From Haloarcula marina (lineage in GTDB: Archaea; Halobacteriota; Halobacteria; Halobacteriales; Haloarculaceae), in assembly GCF_024218775.1 (NCBI RefSeq), contig NZ_CP100404.1, positions 248,001 through 312,000 of the forward strand: a stretch of DNA of 64,000 nucleotides, in the 5' to 3' direction. The notes below the pieces were generated by a model. That model was not told the DNA's origin and searched no databases. It worked only from the letters and a program-made list of their open reading frames with translations. Made by a program: the position numbers and the translations under genes. Shown one piece after another: positions 1 to 8,555 of the stretch (the stretch's first letter is position 1; each line of letters opens with the position of its first letter).

Positions 1-139
1 TGACGGCGTAGGTGCTGTTCCCGCGCGGCCGGACGGCCATGCGCTCGGTCCACGCGCGAGCGGCGCGGGAGGGGAGCCTACTGGGGTCCGGTGCGAGTGC
101 AGTTCGCTCCGAGTCGGCGGCCGGGTCGATGAGTGTCAT
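1..139 (-). CDS. Partial SWIM-zinc-finger-like haloarchaeal protein (N-terminal 46 residues only)
   Basis: An open frame on the minus strand starts with ATG at 139 and runs off the left edge without a stop. The 46 visible residues begin MTLIDPAADSERTAL and contain the stretch RAWTERMAVRP, which resembles, from memory, the N-terminus of small haloarchaeal SWIM zinc-finger proteins. The zinc-binding residues would lie outside the window, so the family cannot be confirmed here. Codon use is GC-rich like its neighbours. Confidence 0.5.
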   Translation of the reverse strand, partial: MTLIDPAADSERTALAPDPSRLPSRAARAWTERMAVRPRGNSTYAV

Positions 140-285
140 AGCGGGCGGACACGGCTGTTTTTCTCGATGTGTCCAGTCGAAACGTAGGTGTCGGACGAAC
201 CTAAACCTCTCGCTCACCCAACTGCTCCGGCGGGGGGCTACGGCGCTTCGACACTCTTTTGGCCGGGCCAACGATATCGCGGGAC

Positions 286-495
286 ATGGAATTGGACCGG
301 GAGGCCATCGTGCAGATAGTGGTCTCGACCATCGCACTCGCGACGTTCGTCGCCGCCGCCGTCTTCGTCTCGACGAACTATTCGAGCAACGGCGGACTCA
401 CCGAACAAGGCGGTATCGCGATTATCGGCGCTATCGGGCTGTTCATCGTCGTGATGCTCGTCGCTGGTCTCTGGATGGAACGCCAAGAGTTCTGA
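286..495 (+). CDS. Small two-TM membrane protein (DUF7472-like)
   Basis: This 69-residue protein begins MELDREAIVQIVVS and has two hydrophobic segments, at about residues 8-26 and 43-62, joined by a polar loop rich in Asn, Ser and Gly. It ends WMERQEF. I associate it from memory with the haloarchaeal family DUF7472, whose function is unknown. An in-frame TTG 27 nt upstream could extend it, but ATG at 286 gives the natural N-terminus. It converges on priL with only 10 bp between stop codons. Confidence 0.75.
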   Translation: MELDREAIVQIVVSTIALATFVAAAVFVSTNYSSNGGLTEQGGIAIIGAIGLFIVVMLVAGLWMERQEF

Positions 496-505
496 CGGCC
501 CGGTT

Positions 506-1594
506 CTACGCGTCGGCCTCTTCTCCCGCGTCGTCGCCGCCGTTCTCCTCGCGCCAGTCCACCAGTTCGTCGTCCTCGGCGTCGTCCAGTTTCTGCTCGT
601 AGTATCCCATCGGATGCGAAATGCGCTCACAGAGGTCGTCCTTGTTGACGCAGTCGCCGTAGGACATCATCGTGGAACACGCGGGCGTCGAGTACTCCGT
701 GGGACTGGTGTCGCCGCGGATGTGGTCGACCTGATACCGGGTCGCCTCCTCGCCGAACCCGGGATTGACCTGAAAGAGGTCGACGATTTCGTCCGTCGTC
801 ATGCCGATGCTGGTGAGGAACGCCGCGATGGCGAACCGCGAGTGGTGTTCGAGGTGCTCGCCCTTCTGGACTTGGTCGAGCAGGGACTGCATACACGGCG
901 GGAACATCTCGGGGACGACGGTGTCTATCTCCCGCGTCAAATCGAGGTCGGCGAGCACCTCGCGTAACTGTTCGACTTCCGCGTCGAGTTCGTCGGCGAT
1001 GACGTCGGGCACGTCGAAGGGGAGTCCCTCCGCGACGCGGTGGCGAATCGCCTGCTTCAGGAGGACGTGGAGGTCGTCGGTGGCGATGCGGACCCGACCG
1101 TCGGCGAGCGGTCGGTTGACGAGTCGCCACCGGTCGCCGCGCTGGTCGGCCGCCAGTTCGAGATACGCGCCCACGTCGACCCAGTAGCCCGTCTCGGCCT
1201 CGTGGACCGCGCTCGCGAGGTCGAACTCCACGAGGAGGTCACGCAACTCGATACGCTCGCTCTGGGTCGACTTGAACTCCGTCGTCGTCTCGAACTCGGC
1301 GGTGAAGCGCTCGCGGGCCGTCGCGGCCTCCGCGCTGGCGTACTTTCGGGTACAGACGTGTTCGTCGACGAGCGAGACGAGGACGCGGGCCACGGGATAC
1401 GACAGGAGTTCGACGCGGGTGCGGCGGTGCGGTTCCCCGACAGTGCCCTCGGTAATCGCCGACTCGACGCGCTCCAGCGCTCGCCCCGTGACCGCCTCCT
1501 CGGTGGCGACCACTTCACCGAGGTCGACCGCCGCGGCTTCGACGGCCTCGCGGGCGGCGGCGAGGAACGGATAGCGTGCGTGGAGCGACTGCAT
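506..1594 (-). CDS. priL: DNA primase large subunit PriL
   Basis: PriL is the regulatory, iron-sulfur partner of the catalytic PriS subunit in the archaeal replicative primase. The 362-residue protein shows the helical N-terminal region and the C-terminal Fe-S domain. Four cysteines at about residues 234, 306, 315 and 322 fit the conserved [4Fe-4S] ligands, and PACSTMMSYGDC is the typical C-terminal signature. An acidic tail (after about residue 336) is a halophile feature. The ATG at 1594 was chosen because the homologous region starts there; the open frame continues 61 codons upstream into the MATE promoter, which is not credible. The gene diverges from the MATE gene at 1690. Confidence 0.93.
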   Translation of the reverse strand: MQSLHARYPFLAAAREAVEAAAVDLGEVVATEEAVTGRALERVESAITEGTVGEPHRRTRVELLSYPVARVLVSLVDEHVCTRKYASAEAATARERFTAEFETTTEFKSTQSERIELRDLLVEFDLASAVHEAETGYWVDVGAYLELAADQRGDRWRLVNRPLADGRVRIATDDLHVLLKQAIRHRVAEGLPFDVPDVIADELDAEVEQLREVLADLDLTREIDTVVPEMFPPCMQSLLDQVQKGEHLEHHSRFAIAAFLTSIGMTTDEIVDLFQVNPGFGEEATRYQVDHIRGDTSPTEYSTPACSTMMSYGDCVNKDDLCERISHPMGYYEQKLDDAEDDELVDWREENGGDDAGEEADA

Positions 1595-1689
1595 GGACTG
1601 GCGTTGCGGGCGTGGCCGAATAAAATTGCCGTCACGGTCGCGCTCGAACCACGACGAATTATATCCACGTAGTTCGACCCCCGACGTAC

Positions 1690-3198
1690 GTGAGTACGAC
1701 CGACCGCTCCGTCGACCTGACCGAGGGGCCGTTACTGCGCCCGCTGTTGGCCCTCTCACTGCCGCTCGTCGGCACACAGTTGTTACAGGTCGCGTACAAC
1801 CTCGTCGATACGTTCGTCGTCGGGCAGTTGGGCGACGGCGCTGTGGCGGCGCTGACCTACTCGCTGCCGTTCATCTTCCTGACTATCTCGCTGGGGAGCG
1901 GACTCACCGTCGCCGGGACGGTCCTCGTCTCCCAGCACCGCGGCGCGGGCAACGACGACCGGGTGCGGGAGGTGGCGGGCCAGACCATCGCCGTCACCGC
2001 CGTCGTCTCGGGCCTGCTCTCGCTGGTCGGATTCGGCCTCGCGCCGACGCTCCTGCCGTACATCGGGACGACGCCGGGGACGGCGATTCACGCGATGGCC
2101 GTCGAGTACACCCGCATCGTCTTCGCCGGGACGACGTTCATGTTCGGCGCGTTCGCGTTTCAGGCCATCCTGCGCGGGTGGGGCGACACGAAGACGCCGA
2201 TGTACCTCATGCTCGGAAGCGTCGTCGCGAACGCCGTCCTAGACCCCTTCTTCGTCCTCGGCTTCCGGGACAACGTCGTCTTCTCGCTGGTCGGCCTGGG
2301 CGGCCTGGAATCGACGCTGTACGCCATCACCGGCTTTGCGGGGATGGGCGTCTCCGGGGCGGCCATCGCCACCGTCATCGCGCGCGGCGGCGCGGCGCTG
2401 GCGGGCTTTTGGCTCCTCTTCTCGGGCCGACTCGGCCTCGCCGTCTCCCTTTCGGACCTCCGACCGGACGAGGAGACGGTCCGGAAGATTCTGGACGTGG
2501 GCGGTCCCGCGGGCCTCGAACGGTCGGCCGACTCGCTGGCCTACACCGGCATGACCGTCCTCGTCGCGATGGTCGGGACGGAGGCCGTCGCGGCCTACGG
2601 CGTCGGCAACCGCATCAACACGCTCGTCTACCTCCCGGCGGTGGGCCTCGCACAGGGCGTCGAGACGGCCGTCGGACAGAACCTCGGGGCCGACGAGGCC
2701 GGGCGGGCGCGCCGTGCGGTCCTCATGGCGGTGGGACTGGGCGGCGGCGTCTTCCTCCTCGCCAGCGCCGCGGCCTTCGCGTTCGCGGCGGCCATCGTCG
2801 CCGCCTTCTTCGACGTGAGCAGGACGGCACCGGAAGTCCTCTCGATGGGCGCGGACTACTTCCGAATCATCGGCCCTACCTACGTGTTCATGGGCCTCTT
2901 TCACCTGCTGAACGCCGCGTTCCGCGGGGCCGGGAGCACGCGGACGGCCCTCGGTTTCTCCATCGCCTCGCAGTGGTTCTTCCGCATCCCGCCGACGCTC
3001 GTGCTCATCACCGCCGTCGGCATGGGAGCGGCGGGCGTCTGGTGGGGCATCGCGTTCTCGCACGTCGCCGCCGCGGCACTGGTGGCGGTGTGGTTCCTCG
3101 TCGGCGACTGGGACGAGTCCGTCGTCGACGAGGGGAGCAACGAGGGAGCGAACGACACCGAGGAGTCTGATAGCGAGACGCCCGCAACGGCCGACTAA
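1690..3198 (+). CDS. MATE family efflux transporter (first of tandem pair)
   Basis: A 502-residue membrane protein with about 12 hydrophobic helices in two related halves, as in MATE (MatE) multidrug/cation-coupled exporters. N-terminal motifs such as PLVGTQLLQVAYNLVDTFVVG and the internal GWGDTKTPMYLM stretch are typical of the archaeal DinF-like branch. It starts at GTG 1690, with an AT-rich box near 1660-1668 about 25 nt upstream, which suggests a leaderless message. The C-terminus is an acidic, disordered-looking tail. Its closest relative in the window is the next gene (start 3307), which shares long stretches of identity, so this is a tandem duplication. Its substrate is unknown. Confidence 0.93.
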   Translation: MSTTDRSVDLTEGPLLRPLLALSLPLVGTQLLQVAYNLVDTFVVGQLGDGAVAALTYSLPFIFLTISLGSGLTVAGTVLVSQHRGAGNDDRVREVAGQTIAVTAVVSGLLSLVGFGLAPTLLPYIGTTPGTAIHAMAVEYTRIVFAGTTFMFGAFAFQAILRGWGDTKTPMYLMLGSVVANAVLDPFFVLGFRDNVVFSLVGLGGLESTLYAITGFAGMGVSGAAIATVIARGGAALAGFWLLFSGRLGLAVSLSDLRPDEETVRKILDVGGPAGLERSADSLAYTGMTVLVAMVGTEAVAAYGVGNRINTLVYLPAVGLAQGVETAVGQNLGADEAGRARRAVLMAVGLGGGVFLLASAAAFAFAAAIVAAFFDVSRTAPEVLSMGADYFRIIGPTYVFMGLFHLLNAAFRGAGSTRTALGFSIASQWFFRIPPTLVLITAVGMGAAGVWWGIAFSHVAAAALVAVWFLVGDWDESVVDEGSNEGANDTEESDSETPATAD

Positions 3199-3238
3199 TG
3201 CCGTTCGTGGGATAGATTCTCGTACTCACGGTAACGTT

Positions 3239-3264
3239 ATACTGACTGACCGACCAGTCAGTAT
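3239..3264. promoter_or_regulatory. TetR-type operator on the MATE promoter
   Basis: Perfect 10-bp inverted arms, ATACTGACTG (3239-3248) and CAGTCAGTAT (3255-3264), are separated by ACCGAC. The left arm overlaps a TATA-like TTATACTG (3237-3244), and the right arm ends just ahead of the predicted transcription start (about 3266). The same TGACTG/CAGTCA core occurs in the promoter of the tetR gene at 57378. Binding by that TetR protein is inferred, not shown. Confidence 0.75.
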
Positions 3265-3265
3265 C

Positions 3266-3310
3266 ATGTCGGTCTCCATCTCTTTCGTTCTCCGGAGGTG
3301 TCGACGGTGA
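3266..3310 (+). other. Candidate 14-codon leaderless upstream ORF coupled to the MATE start
   Basis: ATG at 3266 lies about 26 nt downstream of the TATA-like box, which is where a leaderless message would start. It opens a 14-codon frame (MSVSISFVLRRCRR) whose TGA at 3308-3310 overlaps the GTG start of the MATE gene at 3307 in the configuration GTGA. A Shine-Dalgarno-like GGAGG (3294-3298) lies inside it, 8 nt before that GTG. The geometry is seen directly; translation is inferred. Confidence 0.5.
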
Positions 3311-4797
3311 CCGCGACGAGCGAGCAGTCCGAGCGGTTCACGCAGGGGAGTCTGCTGTGGCCGCTCCTGACGCTGGCCGCGCCGTTAGTCGCCACGCAAC
3401 TGCTTCAGACGCTGTACAACATCGCCGACACGTTCTGGGTCGGTCGCCTCGGACAGGAGGCGGTGAGTGCCCTCTCCTTCTCGTGGCCCATCGTGTTCCT
3501 GCTGTTGGGCATCGGCGGCGGGATGACCGGCGCTGGCACGATACTCATCTCACAGAACACCGGCGCGGAGAACGACGACGAGGTGAGCCACGTCGCCGGG
3601 CAGACGCTCGTGTTCGTGACGTTCCTGTCGGTGGCGCTCGCCGCCGTCGGCTACGTCCTGACGCCGACGCTCTTGCAGGTAATCGGGACCGAACCGGGAA
3701 CGGCCATCCACGAGATGTCGGTCACGTACACCCGGTACGTCTTCCTCGGCATCTACTTCATGCTCGGCTTCTTCGTCTTTCAGGCGCTCCTGCGCGGGTG
3801 GGGTGACACGAAGACGCCGATGTACCTGATGGTCGGCAGCGTCGCGCTCAACGTCGTCTTGGACCCGATACTCATCCTCGGGTTCGCGGACAACCCCCTG
3901 TTCGCGTGGGTCGGTCTGGAGGGCGTCGCCGCGAGCGCACTGGCGGCGACTGGCTTTACCGGTCTGGGCGTAGAGGGCGCGGCCATCGCGACGATATTCT
4001 CGCGCGGCCTCGCGGCCGTACTCGGCCTCTGGCTCCTCTTTTCGGGCCACGTCGGCATCGAACTCTCGCTGTCGGACCTCCGTCCGGACTTCGCTGCGAT
4101 TCGGAAACTCGTCCGCATCGGTGCGCCGCTCAGCGTCGAGACCAGCACGCAGGCGCTGTCCGTGACGGTGATGACCGCGCTGGTCGCCATCGTCGGCGCG
4201 GACGCCGTCGCCGCCTACGGCATCGGCGGCCGCTTCGCCTCGCTCGTCTGGTTGCCGATGGTCGGGATGGGCATGGCCGTCGAGACGGTGGTCGGACAGA
4301 ACCTCGGCGCGGGCGAGCGAGCACGCGCCCGCCGGACGGTGTTCCTCGCCAGCGGCATCCTCGTCGGTCTGTTCCTCGTGGTGAGCGCGCTCACGGTCTC
4401 CTTCGCACCTGCCATCGTCGGCGTGTTCATCACCGGCGAGGGGGCCGCCGCCGTCGTCGACCACGGCGCGGACTACCTCCGCATCGTCGCTCCGACGTGG
4501 GCCGTGATGGCCGTCTTCCACATGATAAACGGCGCGTTCCACGGCGCGGGGTCGACCCGCCTCTCGATGGTGCTGGGTCTATTGACGATGTGGGGCTTCC
4601 GGGCCGCCGCGGCCACCGTCCTCGTCATCGTCGTGGGCATGGGCGCGCCCGGTGCGTGGTACGGCATCGCCGCCTCGAACGTCGCCGCCACCGTCGCCGC
4701 CGCGGTCTTCTTCTTCCGGGGCCGGTGGCTGGACGACGTCATCGACGACGAAGCGGGTGAGGACGTGGGCGACAGCGAGAGCGCGGCCGTAGCGTAA
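3307..4797 (+). CDS. MATE family efflux transporter (second of tandem pair)
   Basis: A 496-residue, roughly 12-helix MATE exporter, closely similar to the gene just upstream (for example GWGDTKTPMYLM and VGQNLGAG stretches). Two GTG starts compete. GTG at 3298 would overlap the GGAGG ribosome-binding site itself, while GTG at 3307 is spaced 8 nt from it and overlaps the stop of the upstream mini-ORF by GTGA, so 3307 is preferred. The promoter carries a TetR-type palindrome also found before the tetR-MATE operon at 57.4 kb, so control by that regulator is likely. The C-terminus is acidic. Confidence 0.92.
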   Translation: MTATSEQSERFTQGSLLWPLLTLAAPLVATQLLQTLYNIADTFWVGRLGQEAVSALSFSWPIVFLLLGIGGGMTGAGTILISQNTGAENDDEVSHVAGQTLVFVTFLSVALAAVGYVLTPTLLQVIGTEPGTAIHEMSVTYTRYVFLGIYFMLGFFVFQALLRGWGDTKTPMYLMVGSVALNVVLDPILILGFADNPLFAWVGLEGVAASALAATGFTGLGVEGAAIATIFSRGLAAVLGLWLLFSGHVGIELSLSDLRPDFAAIRKLVRIGAPLSVETSTQALSVTVMTALVAIVGADAVAAYGIGGRFASLVWLPMVGMGMAVETVVGQNLGAGERARARRTVFLASGILVGLFLVVSALTVSFAPAIVGVFITGEGAAAVVDHGADYLRIVAPTWAVMAVFHMINGAFHGAGSTRLSMVLGLLTMWGFRAAAATVLVIVVGMGAPGAWYGIAASNVAATVAAAVFFFRGRWLDDVIDDEAGEDVGDSESAAVA

Positions 4798-4894
4798 AGC
4801 CGAGAAGTTCGATTCTTGCTACTGCTCGCGGGTCACTTCGCACCGCGCTCGCAGTGTTGGCGGTTCTCGCGCACCACGCTCGCACCGAACCGGC

Positions 4895-6172
4895 CTACGT
4901 CCCGTGCTGCCAGGAGTCCATGTACTCGGCCTGCTCGTCGGTCAGGGAGTCGAACTCGACGCCCTCGGCGGCCAACTTGATTTCCGCGACTTCCTTGTCC
5001 AGTCGGTCGGGCACGTCGTGGACGCCCGCGTCGTAGGCGTCGCCGTTCTCGACCATCTCACGGACGCAGACGGCCTGAATCCCGAAGCTCTGGTCCATCA
5101 CCTCGACCGGGTGGCCGAGCGCGATGGGGGTCGCGAGGTTGACGAGGCGGCCCTCCGCGAGGACGTTCAGCCGTCGGCCGTCGGCCATCTCGTAGGCCTG
5201 GACGCCGTCGCGGGCCTCGTAGGTGTCGACGGCGAGGTCCGAGAGCGCGTCGAGGTCGACTTCCACGTCGAAGTGGCCCGCGTTGGCGAGTAAGACGCCG
5301 TCCTGCATCGCCTCGAAGTGCTCCTCGACGATGACGTCGCGGTTGCCGGTGGTCGTGATGAACACGTCGCCCTCCGCGGCCGCCTCGGCCATCGGAAGCA
5401 CGTCGTAGCCTTCCATGTGGGCCTCTAAGGCCCGGCGGGGTTCGACTTCCGTGACGACCACGTCGGCGTTCTGGCCGCTGGCCTTCTTCGCGACGCCTTT
5501 CCCGCAGTGGCCGTACCCGGCGACGACGACCGTTTTCCCGGCCCACGAGAGGTTCGTCGTCATGGCGATGGAGGCCAGCGAGGACTCGCCCGTGCCGTGG
5601 ACGTTGTCGAACAGGCGCTTCATCGGCGTGTCGTTGACGGCGAAGACGGGGTACTCCAACTGGCCGTCCTCGTCCATCGCGCGCAGGCGGTGGACGCCGG
5701 TCGTCGTCTCCTCCGCCCCGCCGACGATGCTGTCGATGAGTTCGGGGTAGTCCTCGTGGATGGCGGCGACGAGGTCCATCCCGTCGTCGACCGTAATCGT
5801 CGGTTCGTGGGCGATGACGGCCTCGATGGCCTCGTAGTACTCCTCGTCGTCGACGCCGCGTTCGGCGTAGGAGGTGACGCCGTCGACGGCGTCGAGTGCG
5901 GCGCTCACGTCGTCGTGCGTGCTGAGCGGGTTACAGCCGGTGATGGCGACTTCCGCGCCGCCTTCGGCGAGCAGTTCCGCGAGAATCGCCGTCTTCGCTT
6001 CGACGTGCATCGCCATGCCGATGCGCTCCCCAGCGAAGGGCTGGTCTGCCTCGAAGTCTTCGCGCAGGGCGGCGCAGATGGGCATGTGCTGTGCTGCCCA
6101 GTCCATCTTCCGCCGACCCGACTCGCGGGCCGACTCTACGTCGTCGAGTCGCTCCGAAATGGGCGTGGTCAT
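4895..6172 (-). CDS. ahcY: Adenosylhomocysteinase
   Basis: This enzyme hydrolyses S-adenosylhomocysteine to adenosine and homocysteine, removing the inhibitory product of methyltransferases. The 425-residue protein shows the family signatures in order: the substrate region with GMAMHVEAKTA (about 52-62) and CNPLSTHDDV (about 80-89), the central DDGMDLVAAIH and GGAEETTTGVHRL segments, and the Rossmann NAD-binding motif VVVAGYGHCGKG (about 215-226). The length is typical of archaeal AhcY. An SAH/MTA-deaminase-like gene lies two genes upstream on the same strand, which suggests two routes for SAH disposal. Confidence 0.96.
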   Translation of the reverse strand: MTTPISERLDDVESARESGRRKMDWAAQHMPICAALREDFEADQPFAGERIGMAMHVEAKTAILAELLAEGGAEVAITGCNPLSTHDDVSAALDAVDGVTSYAERGVDDEEYYEAIEAVIAHEPTITVDDGMDLVAAIHEDYPELIDSIVGGAEETTTGVHRLRAMDEDGQLEYPVFAVNDTPMKRLFDNVHGTGESSLASIAMTTNLSWAGKTVVVAGYGHCGKGVAKKASGQNADVVVTEVEPRRALEAHMEGYDVLPMAEAAAEGDVFITTTGNRDVIVEEHFEAMQDGVLLANAGHFDVEVDLDALSDLAVDTYEARDGVQAYEMADGRRLNVLAEGRLVNLATPIALGHPVEVMDQSFGIQAVCVREMVENGDAYDAGVHDVPDRLDKEVAEIKLAAEGVEFDSLTDEQAEYMDSWQHGT

Positions 6173-6220
6173 GCCCGAGAAAAAGCACAGAGTTCCTAAA
6201 ACGCTACCGAAGCCGTTCAG

Positions 6221-7027
6221 TTACCGGCCGTTCGCGTTGCCGTTGGCGTGGTCCGGCGGGCCGCTCTCGCCGTCGTCATCGTCGTCTGCTTCCTCGTCAT
6301 CGTCGTCCGCTTCGTCGTCTTCTTCTTCGTCGTCTTCAGTCTCGGCCTCGCTGTCCGCTTCTTCGCTGTCGTCGTCTTCGGTTTCGCTGTCCGCAGTCTC
6401 GTCGGCTTTGTCGTCGCCGTCAGGTCCTTTGTCGGCGGGCGGGCCAGCGTGGGCGGGACGGCCGCGCTCGCTGTCGTCTTCGTCGTCGCCGTCGACACTC
6501 TCGGGGCCGACGTCGTCGGGTTGGCCCGCGTGGTCGGGCGCGTTACCCGGGTTGTGTTCGTGGACGTAATCGGTCACCTCGGGACCGATGTTGACGCCGC
6601 CGTTCTCCAGCAGGTACTGGATGAACGCCGAGACGCCCGCACCGAAGCTCTCGGCCTCTTCGTCCTCAGCGGCGGTCAGTTCCGCGGTGGTCGTCGCCGT
6701 CTCGTTGTCGGCGCTCGCGGTCACGGTCACGTTGACCGTCTCCTCGGGAGCGGGGAGTTCGACGGTCCCGTTCTCGCCGGTGCTGTAGTTCCCGACCCCG
6801 TCGTAGCTCTCGTTTTCGAACGGTTCGACGGCCACGCTGGCGTTCTCGACGCCGGTCCCGTTGTCGGTCACGGTCACCGTCACGGGCTGATTCCCGGCCT
6901 GATTCCCGGCTTGACTCACGCTCACGGACAGGCCGCTGTCTGTGTCGGCGGCGGCCGCGGCCCCCGACCCGACGGCCAGCAGTACCATCCCGACTGCGGC
7001 AGTAAGTGCGAACAGTTTGGTGCGCAT
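6221..7027 (-). CDS. Secreted acidic low-complexity protein
   Basis: A 268-residue protein of unknown function. A Sec-type signal peptide (MRTKLFALTAAVGMVLLAVG, then an Ala-rich cleavage region) is followed by a predicted beta-rich domain resembling Ig/cell-surface adhesion modules (about 30-115). After that come a helical segment (about 130-160) and an extremely Asp/Glu-rich tail with GPPDHAN-like motifs. The ATG at 7027 fits the signal peptide. An ATTAAA element (7055-7060, minus-strand TTTAAT) sits about 28 nt upstream, so the message is probably leaderless. It lies between ahcY and the SAH/MTA-deaminase-like gene, but no functional link is evident. Confidence 0.8.
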   Translation of the reverse strand: MRTKLFALTAAVGMVLLAVGSGAAAAADTDSGLSVSVSQAGNQAGNQPVTVTVTDNGTGVENASVAVEPFENESYDGVGNYSTGENGTVELPAPEETVNVTVTASADNETATTTAELTAAEDEEAESFGAGVSAFIQYLLENGGVNIGPEVTDYVHEHNPGNAPDHAGQPDDVGPESVDGDDEDDSERGRPAHAGPPADKGPDGDDKADETADSETEDDDSEEADSEAETEDDEEEDDEADDDDEEADDDDDGESGPPDHANGNANGR

Positions 7028-7152
7028 CTCACTTCCAACCAGCACAGAGATGGGATTAAACCCCGCTCGCCGTTCAGTTCGTTCACCCTCACTCCGGGAG
7101 TGGAATTATGCCCTTAGAGATAGTTAAAACGTTTAAAAACCGTTCTGAGCGT

Positions 7153-8457
7153 TTATTCCGAGTCGGTCGCCCGCTCGACGAGCGCCGTCGCGTGCTCGCT
7201 GGCCCGTTCTCTGACCGCCGCCTCGTCGAACACCGTGACCTCGCGGTCACGCATGAGTACCTCCCCGTCACAGACGGTGTGGCGCACGTCGCTCCCGCGG
7301 ACGGCGTAGGCCAGGTGCGAGACGGGGTCGTGAGCGGGGGTGAGGTGGGGCGCGTCGAAGTCGACCACCGCGAGGTCGGCGTTCGCGCCGGGTTCGATAC
7401 GGCCGCCGTCGAAGCCCAGTAAGTCCGCGCCGTGTTTCGTCGCCATCTCGACGACGGTTTCGGCGGCGACGGCGCTGGCGTCATCGGCGGCGAGTTTCCC
7501 GACCATCGCGGCGTCGCGCATCTCGTCGAACATGTCGAGGTCGTTGTTCGACGCCGCGCCGTCCGTCCCGAGGCCGACGGTGACGCCCGCGTCGAGCAGC
7601 CGCTGGACGGGAGCCATCCCGCTGGCGAGTTTCATGTTCGAGGCCGGGCAGTGGACCGCGCCGGTCCCCGTTTCGGCCAGCAGGCCGATTTCGGACTCGT
7701 CGACGTGGACGCAGTGGGCGAGGAACGTCTCGTCGCCGAGCAGACCGACATCGTCAGCGTATTCGAGGGGGCGGACCCCGTGTTCGTCGACGATGGGGTC
7801 GACTTCGTCGGTCGTCTCGTTGGCGTGGAGGTGGATCGGCAGGCCCGCCGCGACGGCTTCGGGGACGAACTCTCGGAGGTACGCCTCGCCGACGGTAGTG
7901 AGGCTGTGCGGTTGGAACGTCGTCCTGACCCGGCCGTCGGCCGCGCCGTCCAGTTCCAGCGCCACGTCGAGACTCTCCTGCACGTCCGCTCGCGCGCCAT
8001 CGTCGTCTTTCCCGACGGTGACGGCGGTGTGACCCAGCACCGCGCGCATCCCGGCGTCGTCGACGGCCGCCGCGATTTCGTCGACGTGGAAGTACATGTC
8101 CGAGAGCGCCGTCGTCCCCGACTTCAACATCTCGACGAGGCCCAGTTCCGCGCCGACGCGCACGTCCTCGGCGGTGAGTTCGGCCTCGACGGGCCAGATG
8201 TCCTCCTGTAACCACGCGTCGAGCGGTTTGTCGTCGGCGTATCCCCGCAGAAGGGTCATCGCGACGTGGGTGTGGGCGTTCACGAGGCCCGGCATCACCA
8301 GGCCGCCGCTGGCGTCGAGTTCGTCGTCGCCGCCGAGTTCGCCCGGCGCGTCGACGGCCAGTATCTCACCGCCGTCTTCGTCCACCAGTACGTCCGCGCG
8401 TTCGACCGTCAGGTCCGGGCGGAGGACCCGCCCGCCGCTGACGAGGAGTTCGGTCAT
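7153..8457 (-). CDS. Amidohydrolase, 5'-methylthioadenosine/S-adenosylhomocysteine deaminase type
   Basis: A 434-residue metal-dependent hydrolase of the TrzN/MtaD branch. Metal-site motifs are visible: NAHTH (His62, His64), the IHLHANE stretch, the AHCVH stretch, and GTDGAASNN near residue 300, all characteristic of adenosine-type deaminases that turn SAH or MTA into the inosyl derivatives. Archaeal relatives such as methanogen DadD also accept 5'-deoxyadenosine. Proximity to ahcY supports a role in SAM by-product recycling. The exact substrate cannot be decided from sequence. It diverges from the MFS gene at 8556. Confidence 0.87.
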   Translation of the reverse strand: MTELLVSGGRVLRPDLTVERADVLVDEDGGEILAVDAPGELGGDDELDASGGLVMPGLVNAHTHVAMTLLRGYADDKPLDAWLQEDIWPVEAELTAEDVRVGAELGLVEMLKSGTTALSDMYFHVDEIAAAVDDAGMRAVLGHTAVTVGKDDDGARADVQESLDVALELDGAADGRVRTTFQPHSLTTVGEAYLREFVPEAVAAGLPIHLHANETTDEVDPIVDEHGVRPLEYADDVGLLGDETFLAHCVHVDESEIGLLAETGTGAVHCPASNMKLASGMAPVQRLLDAGVTVGLGTDGAASNNDLDMFDEMRDAAMVGKLAADDASAVAAETVVEMATKHGADLLGFDGGRIEPGANADLAVVDFDAPHLTPAHDPVSHLAYAVRGSDVRHTVCDGEVLMRDREVTVFDEAAVRERASEHATALVERATDSE

Positions 8458-8555
8458 GACCCGGAGTTTGGGGGCACGGCTCTTAGTTCGGCCGGGTCCG
8501 TCGTCGCGCCTTTCGTCACCGTCTTTGCCGCCCGGTGCGTTCGTCCGATACCTCG

